Shown one piece after another: positions 42,892 to 54,340 of a stretch of 64,000 bases of DNA. The notes under the pieces were generated by a model. The model saw only the letters and a program-made list of their open reading frames with translations, was not told the origin of the DNA and did no database searches. Origin of the DNA: Topomyia yanbarensis (Eukaryota; Arthropoda; Insecta; Diptera; Culicidae); contig NC_080670.1 of assembly GCF_030247195.1 (NCBI RefSeq), positions 94,584,711 to 94,648,710 on the forward strand, given 5' to 3'. Positions within the stretch are counted from its first letter, which is position 1. Each line of letters begins with the position of its first letter. The position numbers and the translations under genes are program-made.

Positions 42892-45176
42892 CTAAGCTCC
42901 TGTACAGTTAACGGTCGACTTTCGTCTCTCTCCTTCCACGTCCTCTGTATTCTCCTTCGTCGATAATCTCGGCCATGTAGTTCTAGGTTCTATAAGCCAA
43001 TGCGAAGCTTGCCACCATAATCTGTATCCTACAATCTGCTCCGGAGTAATCCCACGTGATATGAGATCTGCTGGGTTTTGCCCTCCTGGCACATGTCTCC
43101 ACGTATGCCCTTCTGTTATCCCTTGGATCTTAGCTACTCGATTTGCTACAAATGTAGTCCACGTCGAGGACGTTGCCTTGAGCCACTGTAGTACACACGT
43201 AGAATCAGTTCAAAAAGCATGTCGATGTTTAATTCTAATGAATCTGTGACCTTTTCTGATAGTTGTGCAGCAAGCAATGCTCCACACAACTCCAACCTGG
43301 GTATTGATTGGCACCTTAGTGGTGCCACCTTTGACTTGGATGTAAGCAGTGCAACCTTCACCGCTTCTTTCGAATCTATACTTCGAACGTATGCGCAAGC
43401 TCCATAAGCACGTTCAGACGCATCTGAGAAGAAATGCAATTCCACGCGTACTGCTTCTGCGATGATCACACACCGCCCAATGCTTAACTCATTCAGACTC
43501 GGTAGCTGGTCTTGGAATTTTCTCCATTCATCGCTCATATTCCTTGGTAGTGGTTGATCACACTCTAATTTCCTTCCTTTCGCATCTTCCAAACACCAAA
43601 TCCTTTGCAAAAAGATTTTTGCAGTGGTAATGACTGCGCCTACCAAACCTAATGGATCAAATAATGTTGCGATGATTGACAATACCTTCCATTTAGTTAG
43701 ACCTTCGCCAGGATTTGATTTATCATTCTTAAATTGGAACCTGAACACATCCGTTCCGGGTCGCCAAACCAGTCCAAGCGTTTTGACTGTTGGGTCTGGG
43801 TCAAGCTGTACTTCATTCATTGGTAGTGCCAGGGTTTCTTCTGGTACGCCCTGCAATACCGTAGGACAATTTGACGCCCACTTCCGAACCCGAAATCCTC
43901 CGACCCCCATCATAGCATCTAGTTGAACTCGAAGATTCACTTCCTCAACATTGTTGGCCCCCGTTAACACGTCATCCATGTAAACTTCCTCGTTAACGAC
44001 CTTGACAGCCAGCGGGTAGTGTTCACCTTCTTCCAATGCTAGCTGCTTCAGTGTTCTTGTTGCTAAAAATGGGGCCGGTTTGGTGCCGTGGGTGACAGTG
44101 AGAAGCTCATACGTTCCCACTTCTTCTGCACTATCTTCCCGCCATAAAATGCTCTGTAGCGCGAGGTCCTCTTCATTAATCCAGATCTGACGAAAAATCT
44201 TTTCAACACCCGAAACTAACATTATTTGTCTTGTTCGGCAACGTAGGATGATTGACCGGAGATCCTCCTGGATTACCGGTATGACGAGCAGTGTATCGTT
44301 GAGAGATGTTCCAGTGGCAGTCTTGCATGATGCATCGAACACCACCCTAACCTTGGTTGTGGTGCTCTCTTGTTTAATCACGGGATGGTGCGGGAGGTAG
44401 CATCGTTTTCCTGTGACAGCCAAAGATGCATGCACCTTACGCATGTGTCCAAGCTCCAGATACTCTTTCATGAAATTGTTGTACTGAAGATGCAGGTCGG
44501 GTTCCCTTGATAATCTACGTTCTAATGCCTGAAACCGCCGGTTTGCGATGTCCCTCGACTCGCCCAACCTGGCCAATACGGTTTCATCCTTGGGTAGTGA
44601 GACTGTATAATGACCATCCGTCCTCCTATTCACCGTCCGTGTACACTGCTCCTCACAGCGTTGTTTCTCCGGCGAATAATTATTAGGGGACCCTACTTCC
44701 TCACAGGACCAGAAGCGAGATAATATCTCCTCCAAATCCACCGCCATGTTGCAAGATATATGGTGTGCATTTTGCAATCTTGCTATCTTTCCTGAGACTA
44801 TCCAGCCAAATACCGACTCGGTTAACTTTGGTAAACCTTCTCCAAGTGAGAATTCACTTCCTGTGTTGAAGAACGCGAAGAAATGCTGGATGCCGAGCAC
44901 CAAATCTACCAATCTGGTTGTAAAGAAGGCTGGGTCTGCCAATTCCATTCCCTTTGGAAACTCCAACCCGGTCATATCGATGTCCCTTATTGGCAGATTG
45001 GCTGTTTCCTTGGGAAGTAGGAGAAACTCCATTTTTCTCGTGAAGTCAGATACTCGTGACCTCACCATCGCTGCAACCTTATGTCTTACTCTTGTGGTGG
45101 CTTGTCCAATTCCAAACACCGTGACATCGGAACGCTGTCGTTGGACCTTTAGCTGTTGACATAGTCGTTCCGACAT
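42892..45176 (-). pseudogene. BEL protease remnant, reverse transcriptase and RNase H
   Basis: The longest open frame of the window (43146-45176). It starts SERLCQQL, just after where a BEL protease active site should be; the D-S-G codons are absent. FFNTGSEFSLGEGLPKL and TESVFGWIVSG follow, typical of the peptidase A17/Pao region. RT: KVRVVFDASC, then LVSGVEKIFRQI, where the expected catalytic Asp (A-D-V-E-K-M-F) is Gly; YMDDVLTGA has both Asp. RNase H: FFSDASERAYGACAYV, SIPRLELCGALLAAQL. Near 43210 a TGA and a frameshift interrupt it; the remainder (TDSTCVLQWLK, VPGGQNPADLISRG) reads in the next frame to 42892. Confidence 0.92.
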
Positions 45177-47654
45177 AATTGCAATTATTTATACTGCTCC
45201 CTTCCGCCTGGCCAGTGTTTCCTTCGCTGGCGTTGGAACGGAAACATACGAAAGTATGATGCTTATCCATATAATTTCGGCACACATACTTAGAAGAACA
45301 ATCCGTTGCTTGATGTCCTTTCCTGAAGCAGTTGCGACATAATGAATGAGTCCGCAGTAGCTAATCACGTGCAACCACAGCCCTTGAAATGCTGGAAATT
45401 GGTAAAGTAAATGAGCATCGGAACATGCGACACAACGGCCTCCAGCCGTCTGAATGGCCCCGTAACTAGTGTGCGCGACCGGTTGCCTTTTCCTTGACGA
45501 TTGAGCATAATCCCCCTTGGTATCAGACGTCTTGGTTGGTAGTGATCCTAATATTCGGACTCTTCTTTGTAGGAATTCGGTCAGATCCTTGACCGTGTCA
45601 TGTTCCTTTGTCGAAGAGTATTCCTCCCACCCTCTTCTAGTTGTTGGATCCAACCAGGCACATAATATATCCAATAGTAGCAGGTCTTTGTAGTCACCTG
45701 GTTGCAACAACTGATCCAACGTCTGTACAGTCCTTTCAAATCCCTCTAGCAATAATTGCAATTCCCTGGCAGACTCCCTTGCCATAATTGGTAGCTTGAA
45801 CAAAGCTTGCACTTGACCTCGCTTTAACAATTTACTATCGTTATAACGCATAGTTAACGTCTCCCAAGCCACCTGGTAATTCACTCTAGTGATGGCTAAC
45901 GGATCGACCAATGCCTTAGCTTCTCCTGCAAGGCATCCCTTTAAGTAATGAAATTTTTCCACATCCGGAAAGTCGGGCTTCCAGTGGATAAGAGATGTGT
46001 ACAAATCGCGAAAACTCAACCACTCATCAATATTACCGTCAAAAATCTGTAATTTGATTTGCGGGAGCCTCACGTGCTCGATGGTGGGTTGCTGAGTAGT
46101 GTCGAGCCCTCGTGCAGACACGTTAAATGCGGGATGTACATCTAACTCCTTGGATATATCAAGCAATCTTGATTTTGTATAAAAAAACGTGTACAGTAAT
46201 GTTTCGATTATATCACGGTCGGTCTGTATTTTAGCGTGATATATTTGAAGCGTGATATATTCAAAACAAACCAAAAAATTGCATTCAAGCATTAATCCAT
46301 GTATTTCTATAAACAAAAAGTAATGAAAAGGTCAAGTTAGTCAAAAGAATAAATCATAGTAGGGTAATGGGCCTATTTTTGCCATGCTTCTATAATCACA
46401 ATACCCATTTGAAGCCGTTGGCAGCGTCTGCCAACTTTGTTCAACGCATTGGGTAAAACGGTATGGCATCAGTGGATAATTTTTCCCCACACAGCTTCAC
46501 CTTACGTAGCACATACCGTTTCTTAAAATAGTTGAACCACCCAAAACTAAACTTAAAGGAATCTGCCACATTAAGGTTTTGGACAAATATCTTGACTATT
46601 AAAATCAGTGTATTCGAAGAGATTACGATTCAGTTCTCGTTGTTTCAACATCCATAGAAATAGTCTCATCACCAATTGTTGATGTCGTCCTTTCAAAAGA
46701 AAAGTATTCACATCGATACAAGAGAAAATGCATATCTAGGCATACCTATATCTTGCGTAATTTATTTTTCTCATTATAACAACTAACTAACAATTTAAAA
46801 AAGAAGTTGATTTGTTTACTTGCTACACCAAACGGTCCCTCCAGATTGTCCCTTAAGGACACGGCAAATAAGTTACGAAGAATTAAAAACTAAAATTGAA
46901 ATCGGTCAAAGAATATTTCGGCAATCCTAGTCATTGCAACAACGTCTTGGTAAAACATGATTTCGAGATTATTCACGTTTAAAGTTTCGCGTCACGCCCT
47001 TAACTTGAAGGAACAAGATAAACAGCGCTATAACTTTGCTTCTACTACTTATACCTCTATAAAAATTTCAGATACTTCCTTAAAAACTATACTTTAAGAT
47101 AAAAGAATAAAAAAGTTCGACTTTTTAACCGACCTCATCATATATAAACCTTAACGAAATAGTCCGAAACCTAATAATAGGCTCATTGCCCTATATGTAA
47201 ATAAGCAAATCAATTGTAAAAAAACCCTAAAAGTGCCAGAACACAACATGTGGCTTAATTGGATCAAAACGTATCTGTTTTTTCAAAAAGCGTGATATAA
47301 TCGAGATAAAACCGTGATATATTCGAGGGTGATATAAACGAGTATTGATATAAACGCATAGTGATATAATCGAAACATTACTGTACTAAAATTAGCCTGT
47401 TCAGTTGCACACGCGTCTTCACCAGAATCGTAATCTTCATGCGTCTGCATGTCCAATAGCACTTCATTGACCTTCTCTCAAAGCTCCTCAAGTGCCTCTA
47501 ACCGAACTGCAACCTGACTAGCAGTTGTATCCCCACTCGCAAGGTCTACTAACCGACCGATGTCGTTGAATGTTCCTGGTAGCGACTTCAATTTAATCTG
47601 CAAAGCCCTTAAAGTCGGCGCCTTCTTTGTTGTGGAAGCAGAAGTTGATGGCAT
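45079..47654 (-). pseudogene. BEL gag, interrupted
   Basis: Start ATG is at 47654-47652 (MPSTSASTTKK), followed by a coiled-coil-like segment, with one TGA at 47480-47478. A TA-flanked element (46194-47383) splits it. After it come LPQIKLQIFDGNIDEWLSFRD and FHYLKGCLAGEAKALVD, the DUF1759-type BEL gag core. A one-base slip in a T-run shifts the frame just after the insertion. Zinc knuckle CRNCFRKGHQATDC and a second Cys/His group (CRNYMDKHHTFVC) lie at about 45230-45340 in other frames. Gag forms the particle and binds element RNA. Confidence 0.87.
46194..47383. mobile_element. 1190-bp TA-flanked inverted-repeat element in BEL gag
   Basis: Terminal repeat CAGTAATGTTTCGATTATAT (23 bp perfect) at both ends; TA at 46192-46193 and 47384-47385. 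GTGATAT occurs repeatedly inside both ends (at least two on the left, five on the right). No transposase. TA targeting suggests Tc1/mariner relatives. Confidence 0.92.
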
Positions 47655-48976
47655 CGCAACGTAGTTTTACTTTCGCCAAGAGATAAATAAAACGTATGAG
47701 TTTCTGTTCACTTGACCTAGCTTCGGCTAGACACACACTGTAGAGTTCTTACTAACCTGCCGGAAAAAATGATACTCCGTCTCTACAGGTATGCTTCTCC
47801 AATGTTGATTAAATATCAAACCCCAGCGTGGCGAATGCAATCTCAAAATTGCACTATGCTCGGATGAATCATTCACTACCAGTGAAATATACAGATGCGA
47901 TCGTCGTTAGTATATGTGTGTGTTCGTGCGATGACAGCTCGATGAATAAGGTTGGTTCAAGTGCAGATGATGTAGATCGGAAAACAAATCAGTGTAATAT
48001 CACAAAATCCAGCAGCGGCTGGACATATACTGTTTTTATTTACCTGGAAAACCATGGCAGTCCACCCGGTTATAAGCATTGCGATATCCTGTTTCCAGCG
48101 AGGACTTCGCAGTACCAAAATATAGTTAGTTTCTTATGACGAGTATGAGTCGCATTTAGAGTTGAAATTAACCTCTCGCCTCGATGGGGACCGGTTTGCC
48201 AGTAGCAGTAGTTAAAAATACGGTGTTAGTATTACTGTTGTACCTAATTTCGACTGGACATCGTACTAAATGTTCACTAACTTCGGAAACTGGTTGATGC
48301 TCTACCCAATTAGATACGATGACAGTAATCTAAGGTGTTTTACGATTTTGAGTTCCTTGGTGATGTGATGTTGCTGATGATGGCGGTAACTGCTGATGGC
48401 GGCAATCTCAACTCGCAAGCCCGCAAAAAATCCTCGAGGGCGTCTATACCCTTGAAAGCTCACACAATAGGGTTTCGTGATGGCGGAATACCTTTGATAC
48501 AGATTATCCGAAATGGCGTTGCCCTTATTGAGTCCGATGGTTCCGTAAGAAATTCTTTGGTATCCAGCGCTTGTTGATCCGATAGTGATCCGGCTCGAAG
48601 GACCAATGTTAAGGGGGAGCGCTGGTCCTTACCAAATCTGGGAGTTCTTGGCTCGTAATTCCTTTGTTCAAATATGGGTTGCCTTCCTTCAGTCCACTGG
48701 CTGGAAATTATTAGGGTCACCTTTTCTCTCGGAATATTATTGGTAACAATTCCACTCCCGTCCAAGAAACTACACTTTATTGTTCACTAACTACACTTCA
48801 TTTATTATTTTACAATTAAATCGCCGACCTTTATTCCTTCTGAAATCTATATTTCTACTAACTCTTAAATTAACATTTTTAATTCATTTTATGGAAAAAA
48901 CATTGTTATATCTATTTGGCTCTCAACCAATCACGAAATTGCAGCTCTATATATTTTGCTTATGAGTGTGTTTTAT
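47655..48976 (-). other. BEL 5' leader and inner part of 5' LTR
   Basis: Upstream of gag; short ORFs only, no recognisable protein. On the minus strand TATAAAA at 48977-48971 is a likely LTR TATA box, and AATAAA occurs at about 48834 and 48782. The inner LTR limit and primer-binding site could not be fixed. Confidence 0.5.
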
Positions 48977-49075
48977 ACACGACCATCGCACATCACACCG
49001 TCGCAACACCGAAATACGTTCCACAAACGGGGGGCGCTCAGTTGGTCAATCTATGACGGACTATATTCGCCAACA
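48977..49075 (-). repeat. BEL 5' LTR, outer 99 bp shared with 3' LTR
   Basis: Starts TGTTGGCGAAT at 49075 on the minus strand. Two mismatches to 41312-41410. The LTR continues leftward past 48977, probably to about 48750. Confidence 0.85.
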
Positions 49076-49298
49076 GATACATTTCAATTAACGACGCTGA
49101 ATCCCTCTGGACTGGCCTTTGGATAAAGACTAGACACGTCTATAGCGGACCCTATACGTGTCAGGAATATTGTCAATAAATATATTGATAGGACTGCTTC
49201 AATCCATCAATCCCAATTAAATTCTACAGAATCAATATTTTCAAGATGACCTTACACTAACATTATAGAGTTCTATGCAAACGATTTCACCCACACTA
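49076..49298. other. Unassigned stretch
   Basis: Right flank of the BEL element; no ORF or repeat recognised. Confidence 0.3.
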
Positions 49299-49537
49299 CT
49301 TGGGGGTTTGTTTTCCTCCAGCTGTCATATATAAAACTGTCAGCCAATTTAAACATTTGAATTAGCTCTCGTAAAGTATTTATAATGATGTTGAAATGCT
49401 CTATGTCGCTGTAAAACTTATTCGGGGGACGTACAATTCCGGTTGGTCATATTCCATCATGAAAATAATCCGACCGAAAAGTTATTTTCGATTTGTTTTC
49501 CTCCATCTATGACAGGTGGAGGAAAACAAACCGTTGA
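49299..49537. mobile_element. 239-bp hAT-like MITE
   Basis: GGTTTGTTTTCCTCCAGCTG (49305 on) is inverted near 49513-49532. CCACACTA, 8 bp, flanks both sides (49291-49298, 49538-49545). Confidence 0.75.
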
Positions 49538-49568
49538 CCACACTAATACAGTTACAGACTGTCAAGTA

Positions 49569-50500
49569 CCGTAAATCGGGGTGACTTTGACATTCGGGGT
49601 GACTTTGATCACTCGAAACTTTTTTCGTAGATCGCTTATTACACCAGAATAGTCTACCGAATCATTTTAGTTTGAAATGATTTTTACTCTAAACTTATGA
49701 AATACTGGTTTGTTATACTTTTTGAGTATTTTGTTCGGTTTTTGGGTACAAAAACTACAAAAAACCGAAATTTGACTTCACCTTATTTTTACGAAGCTTC
49801 ATAAAGTGTCTATTTTTTTATAAAACAAATAAATCTCAGATTTGAGCAAGAGTGATAAATTACAAGCGAGATTTTATTTTCCTTTAGAGTGGGATGTACC
49901 AAATTTACTTTTAAGAGTTTGTTTATTTTAAATACAATGTTTTGTGAAACTAGTTGGCAATTACTTCAAATTTTTTTAAGCTAAAACTCGTAACTTTTTT
50001 TATTGTTCAATATTCCAACGTGTTAAAATGGATGAAACATTTTGTACATTGATAAAGCACTGAAATAAAACAATTTTAGCAGTTTTAAAGGTTTTCAGAA
50101 TCTTTTATTCTAGTTGGACACAAATTATACGAATTTTGGTTACTCAAATTTTACAGTACATTGAATACTTTGTATAATACCAATTAACATCTATTTATCA
50201 ATGAGTACCTTTCCAGAATTAATTTAATCAAACATTTGAATGAAAAACATTGACATCAATAACTTAATGTGGGTGAACATGCAGGTTATCAAAGTCACCC
50301 CGGAATACGAAAACGGACATCAACTTGAAATCATTTTTGGAAAAATAGCTGTAAGCGGACAATTTTAGGTAAAACCATCCAATATTGTTCTCCATGCATC
50401 AGTACATGGTTTAAAAATATTAAACTTGAAAAAAATGTGTTGCGTCTAAAAATATGCAATGATTACTTCGAAAAGTGATCAATATCACCCCGGTTTACGG
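49569..50500. mobile_element. 932-bp TA-flanked MITE
   Basis: CCGTAAATCGGGGTGAC at the left; inverted CCGTAAACCGGGGTGA at the right; TA at 49567-49568 and 50501-50502. GGGGTGACTTTGA is repeated within the left end and CAAAGTCACCCCG recurs at about 50290. No ORF. Confidence 0.88.
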
Positions 50501-50563
50501 TACTATATATTGATCAATATATGATTGTCAATATTTCTGCTCGGGTCCGCTTAGCGTTTGTTT

Positions 50564-50711
50564 ACCATTTATCTGCCAGTATTATTATTCCAATCGAGCA
50601 CGAGACCTGTCAATGGCCCTCGTTGCTGAATGATTCCAAGCGATTTTCTACGGATTGAGTGCTTTTGACAAGTCTGTTACTCGATTGGAATGACACTTAC
50701 AGATAAATAGT
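50564..50711. mobile_element. About 148-bp palindromic MITE
   Basis: CATTTATCTG...ATTCCAATCGAG at the left pairs with CTCGATTGGAAT...CAGATAAATAG at the right; GACCTGTCAA and GACAAGTC pair further in. Confidence 0.75.
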
Positions 50712-51781
50712 AAGAATAAGATAGAGATGGCGAGTCTTATCCAGAGGGATTCAGCGTCTTTATTTTCAATGTCAATAATCTGTTCAATCAAAGGAGTTGC
50801 ACTTTTGATCCACTTTCAACTGTGCAATTCGATTTGGTGGGAACTGTGCAATACTGTAGCTACAACCGTGTGTGGTCCACCTCGGTGGCACGGCTGTCAT
50901 CTACATACACTTGCACGGAAAGAATGTGGTAACCAAAACGTGGGTAAAAAATCCTCAGCGGTTAGTTTCAGTGCTGCGAACTTAAAATTAGGTATTTTTT
51001 TGCAAATGGCGATTACTCCTTGAGTGTGTAAAATAGTTGAACCTCAATTTTGGGTAATTTGAAAATAGTAAACAAACCGCTATCGGCCGTAATGTTTTTA
51101 ATTGCGTGAAAATAATTTTAGAAAAGTATAAACGCCGTGTTTTTCGGTTCGGTTGTTCCGGTAATATTACTTGTTGAAAATAAACTTTTGCAAGATAAAA
51201 AAGTGTGAATGCGAAATTGGTCTCGTATCAAACGAGAGAAACTAGAGGATGTTGAACGAACCGGTATCGTAAAATTCTGCTGAAGGTAGTGAATTGACCG
51301 AGACATAGCTGCAAACAGCAACCATCAATGTAAGCCAAAGATAGCTGGATTTTGATGCCGGTTCCTCGTTCAAAGGCTCGTACTACTTTGCCCTTCTTAA
51401 CCGGTCGAATGATCTAGATAACTACTTATCCCGACCAATCGGAGCTGTCCTGGGTCCAGCTTAGTATAATGTAAGTATAAAAATCATCCATTCTAATAAC
51501 ATCCTTAAAGGCAAATCTTTGTTTCAAGAACACACCAATGTCGTCAAGTACATGAGCTGAATAGACCTTTCTCGTCAAAAAATTTTATATGATAGGATGC
51601 TTCCTTTTTATCCCCAATTCGTTACTGCCTATTGCCCCGATGATTTGGTACCTCTTACTATTGAAAAAATCAAAAATAGTGCAAGCTGCTCATTTAACCC
51701 CATATTCTGAATACCTATCTTGCCTTGTTTCCCCATATTTTTACACCATTTGGATGAACTTCCTGTGGGGAATACTAAAAG
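50712..51781. other. Unassigned stretch
   Basis: Short ORFs up to 100 codons; none shows a known motif. Nothing else recognised. Confidence 0.3.
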
Positions 51782-51998
51782 GATGCCAGATCTGCATATA
51801 TATTAGTAAATCTGCAGATTTTGCATTTTCACTGCAGATCTTTTGCAGATTACAAATATTTAGCAGAACAAAGCCTATGCCAGCCATTTAAATTATATAC
51901 ACACTACATTTCTACGTCGCATTTATTGAAGATTTTTATAGCATTCGGCAGACTTTTATATTTTTACTGCAGGCTATTGTTTAAATAGACCTGGCATC
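51782..51998. mobile_element. About 217-bp MITE
   Basis: GATGCCAGATCTGC at the left and inverted GATGCCAGGTCT at the right; several copies of CTGCAGAT inside. Confidence 0.65.
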
Positions 51999-52017
51999 AC
52001 TGATGCTGAAATGATTC

Positions 52018-52110
52018 ATTCATATACCTGTCAATAATATAGAGCATTGTATGAAAATGTATAACCTCACTTTTCTGACGGTTCGGTGTGCTTGTTTGCC
52101 TAAGACTTGT
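52018..52110. repeat. Short dispersed repeat, related to 54700-54790
   Basis: CAATAATATAGAGCATTG and TGTATAACCTCACTTTT here match, in inverse orientation, AAGTGAGGTTAAACATT and GCAATGTTCTCC near 54725. Probably fragments of one MITE family. Confidence 0.5.
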
Positions 52111-52149
52111 TTACACGGACTTTTAAAATTTACATTACTTGAATACTTT

Positions 52150-52800
52150 CGATGCTCTTTGAAAGAATATCAACTCAAGAGGGATTGGGATTGGAACAAT
52201 GGTAACCTGGTTCATACATTGACCAATCGGCGCTGGATGTAAAACCCGGTGGCATATGCTGAATCGTAAGATCAAGCATTGGGCTATAAAACGATTGCTT
52301 TCTGGATGATGGATAAGGATTTGTACACATTTGTTTGTTTGCTCGTGGGTTAATTCCTAACAAGATGATCCGATTGATTATTCATTTTTAGGTGGTGAAG
52401 TTTACCTGAACTTTATAGGTAACGAATTCGGTCGATGATAAGTTGTTGAAATGATTTTGATCGTTCAATGCCCATATCGAAGAACGTTTCCATTGGTCAG
52501 AATGCCTACCAGCGTATGATAGCTGCAAACATGAGGACAACAAGGTTATCGCTTTCGAATGGAACAATTATTTATTATTCGTGTTCAAGTTCCATTACAG
52601 CAAAAGTTTCGTCGATTATCGCATTGTCGTTGATTTAGCCGGCAAATGCAAAATAGCGCTCGGCACTGACAATAAGGAGTAAGAAGGATTTGATTGGAGT
52701 GATAATAATAATGCAGAGCATTATACATTCTGGTAGAATATCAGAGAGGAGAAATTATATGTAAATTTATATTATATCCCGAGTAGCCATCATTTTGGCA
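52150..52800 (+). pseudogene. Glycogen (1,4-alpha-glucan) branching enzyme pseudogene, C-terminal third
   Basis: Pieces in gene order across three frames: LKEYQLKRDWDWNNGNLVHT then LTNRRWM, stop, PVAYAES, stop, DQALGYKTIAFWMMDKDLYT; KMIRLIIHF; GGEVYLNFIGNEFG; a gap; DDKLLK; NDFDRSM; IEERFHW; CKHEDNKVIAFE; FHYSKSFVDYRIVVDLAGK and YVNLYYIPS. These match the end of the catalytic barrel and the C-terminal beta domain of eukaryotic branching enzymes. The enzyme makes alpha-1,6 branches in glycogen. About 28 codons after GNEFG are deleted, and there are at least six stops or frameshifts. No intron signature was found between the pieces, so it may be a processed copy or one long exon. The N-terminal two thirds are not in the window. 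Confidence 0.9.
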
Positions 52801-54256
52801 CCGCAATAAAGCTATCTGCTGTATTGTTCAAATTGGCACCAAATAACTAGGCAGCGAATAATAAATTTCTTAGTCAATTTATTTACTTTTTCGGAAGGAT
52901 AAGTAATTAGTATGTCGTGAATATATGTGTCGCCGGTGCCGTGTGTTATGGTATTACCGAACGGAACCGTTGGTCAGAAGACCGTCCTTGTCGTACTGGT
53001 CATAGATGCGAGGTTTTTTCTCATCTGATGGCACTTGACATGCTTCGGAGATCTGTCTTAATGCTCTCTACTTAGCGCAGGATACGCGAAACCGCTGCTA
53101 GCTTTCGAAAAAAAATTCCTAGCTGCTGCTTTTCTATCAGTCTCTCTCTCTCTCTCTCGACTGAGGACTACAATTTCGGTCGACTAAATTGTGCTATGAA
53201 AATTGTACTTCCTGGAATTTCACCTAACGAGATCAATTCATTGTGAGGAATTTCGCTGCGTTCCAATATTGCTTGCCTCTGTAGGTGATGATGTGTGTGG
53301 ATTCACTTCGGCAGCCAGCTCTTATGTTTTGGATAATTTTGCTATCTTATTCTGCTGAATAAATCATCTTCCTAAAGCCTCGGCAAGTCAGTAGGTTTGT
53401 TCCAGTACACGGAAGTCACTCCGGAATAAAGAGGAGCAAAAATATTTGCTCCTTTTTACTCCGGTTTGCTACCAGAAGAAGAAAAAAGAGAAGAAGAGAG
53501 TACAGGAACGATTTTCTCCGGTTCCAGTTTCTCCTGGTAATGGAACAGACCTAGTCCTGGCACTCTTCTCGACTATTCCTGGCACTATACCGCTGGCGTC
53601 GCACTTATGACGGTGATCAAGATTGGCGAGAGTGGCAGTGGTTACGTCGGAATTGTTCACTCGACAAGCAGTAAGTGCAAGGACTCTGCTACTTATGCCT
53701 GAGCCCCTCATTGAAACCTTCGTCCTACCGGAGTGTTAGCTTCGTCCGATACCGGAGCGTATTGCTGAACCGAAGCAGTCTGCTACTGGCGCTGCTTCCT
53801 TCGAATCGGAATCGCTGAATATTCCCGTTAGTCGAATGTGTCCAACGTGGCCGAAGGTAAACCGATTGCAGCAACACCACCAGCCGTAGCTGACCTTTTA
53901 GCCTTTAATCCAAAAGAAGTTTTGGTCGAATTCATTATAATTCTATGTAAAATTTAATACTGTTTTATTTAGTTTGATTGCGCATATTGTTTACATGAGA
54001 CACTCCCCTTAATTCGTTGAGTAAGTATTTCACTGCCTTTATAATCCTTTTGGAATCAGTTACAATAATCCATTATAATCATTTTATGATAAGTGTATTG
54101 CTAGTTAGGACTTTTATATCAGCCGGGCTCTTTTATAATTTGTTATAAAATCATTATCTAAATTCTTCATAATCCATTGTTACGTTATGTTTATGCACAT
54201 GGCCAGGTAGATAGTTTTTAACTGGGACGTGACGTGTGGATACGAAAAAACCTAAT
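52801..54256. other. Unassigned stretch with a hairpin and a TC run
   Basis: (TC)9 lies at 53141-53158. At 53420-53464 a strong hairpin pairs GAGGAGCAAA with TTTGCTCCTT. A short frame near 53838-53950 (EGKPIAATPPAVADLLAF) is protein-like but unrecognised. No gene assigned. Confidence 0.4.
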
Positions 54257-54340
54257 GTCAATTGCAGCCAGGGGGAGCTGTCAAATGCAGCCAAAGGGAA
54301 CCGTCAAATGCAGTCAGGGGGAACTGTCAAATGCAGCCAG
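54257..54340. repeat. 23-bp minisatellite, about 3.7 copies
   Basis: GTCAAATGCAGCCAGGGGGA and variants in tandem; the first copy has GTCAATTG. Confidence 0.9.

Larger units (their letters stand above)
41312..49075 (-). mobile_element. BEL/Pao retrotransposon, degenerate
   Basis: Bounded by a 99-bp stretch present at both ends (2 mismatches), each starting TGTTGGCGAAT on the minus strand. Gag, protease remnant, RT, RNase H and integrase are in BEL order. It is broken by stops, frameshifts and deletions in protease and integrase, and by a TA-flanked element in gag. The 3' LTR is cut to 99 bp where gypsy-A sequence begins. Confidence 0.92.

Noticed and set aside
51118..51480. Possible upstream exons of the branching-enzyme relic
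   Set aside because: No segment here matches the enzyme's conserved N-terminal or barrel motifs.
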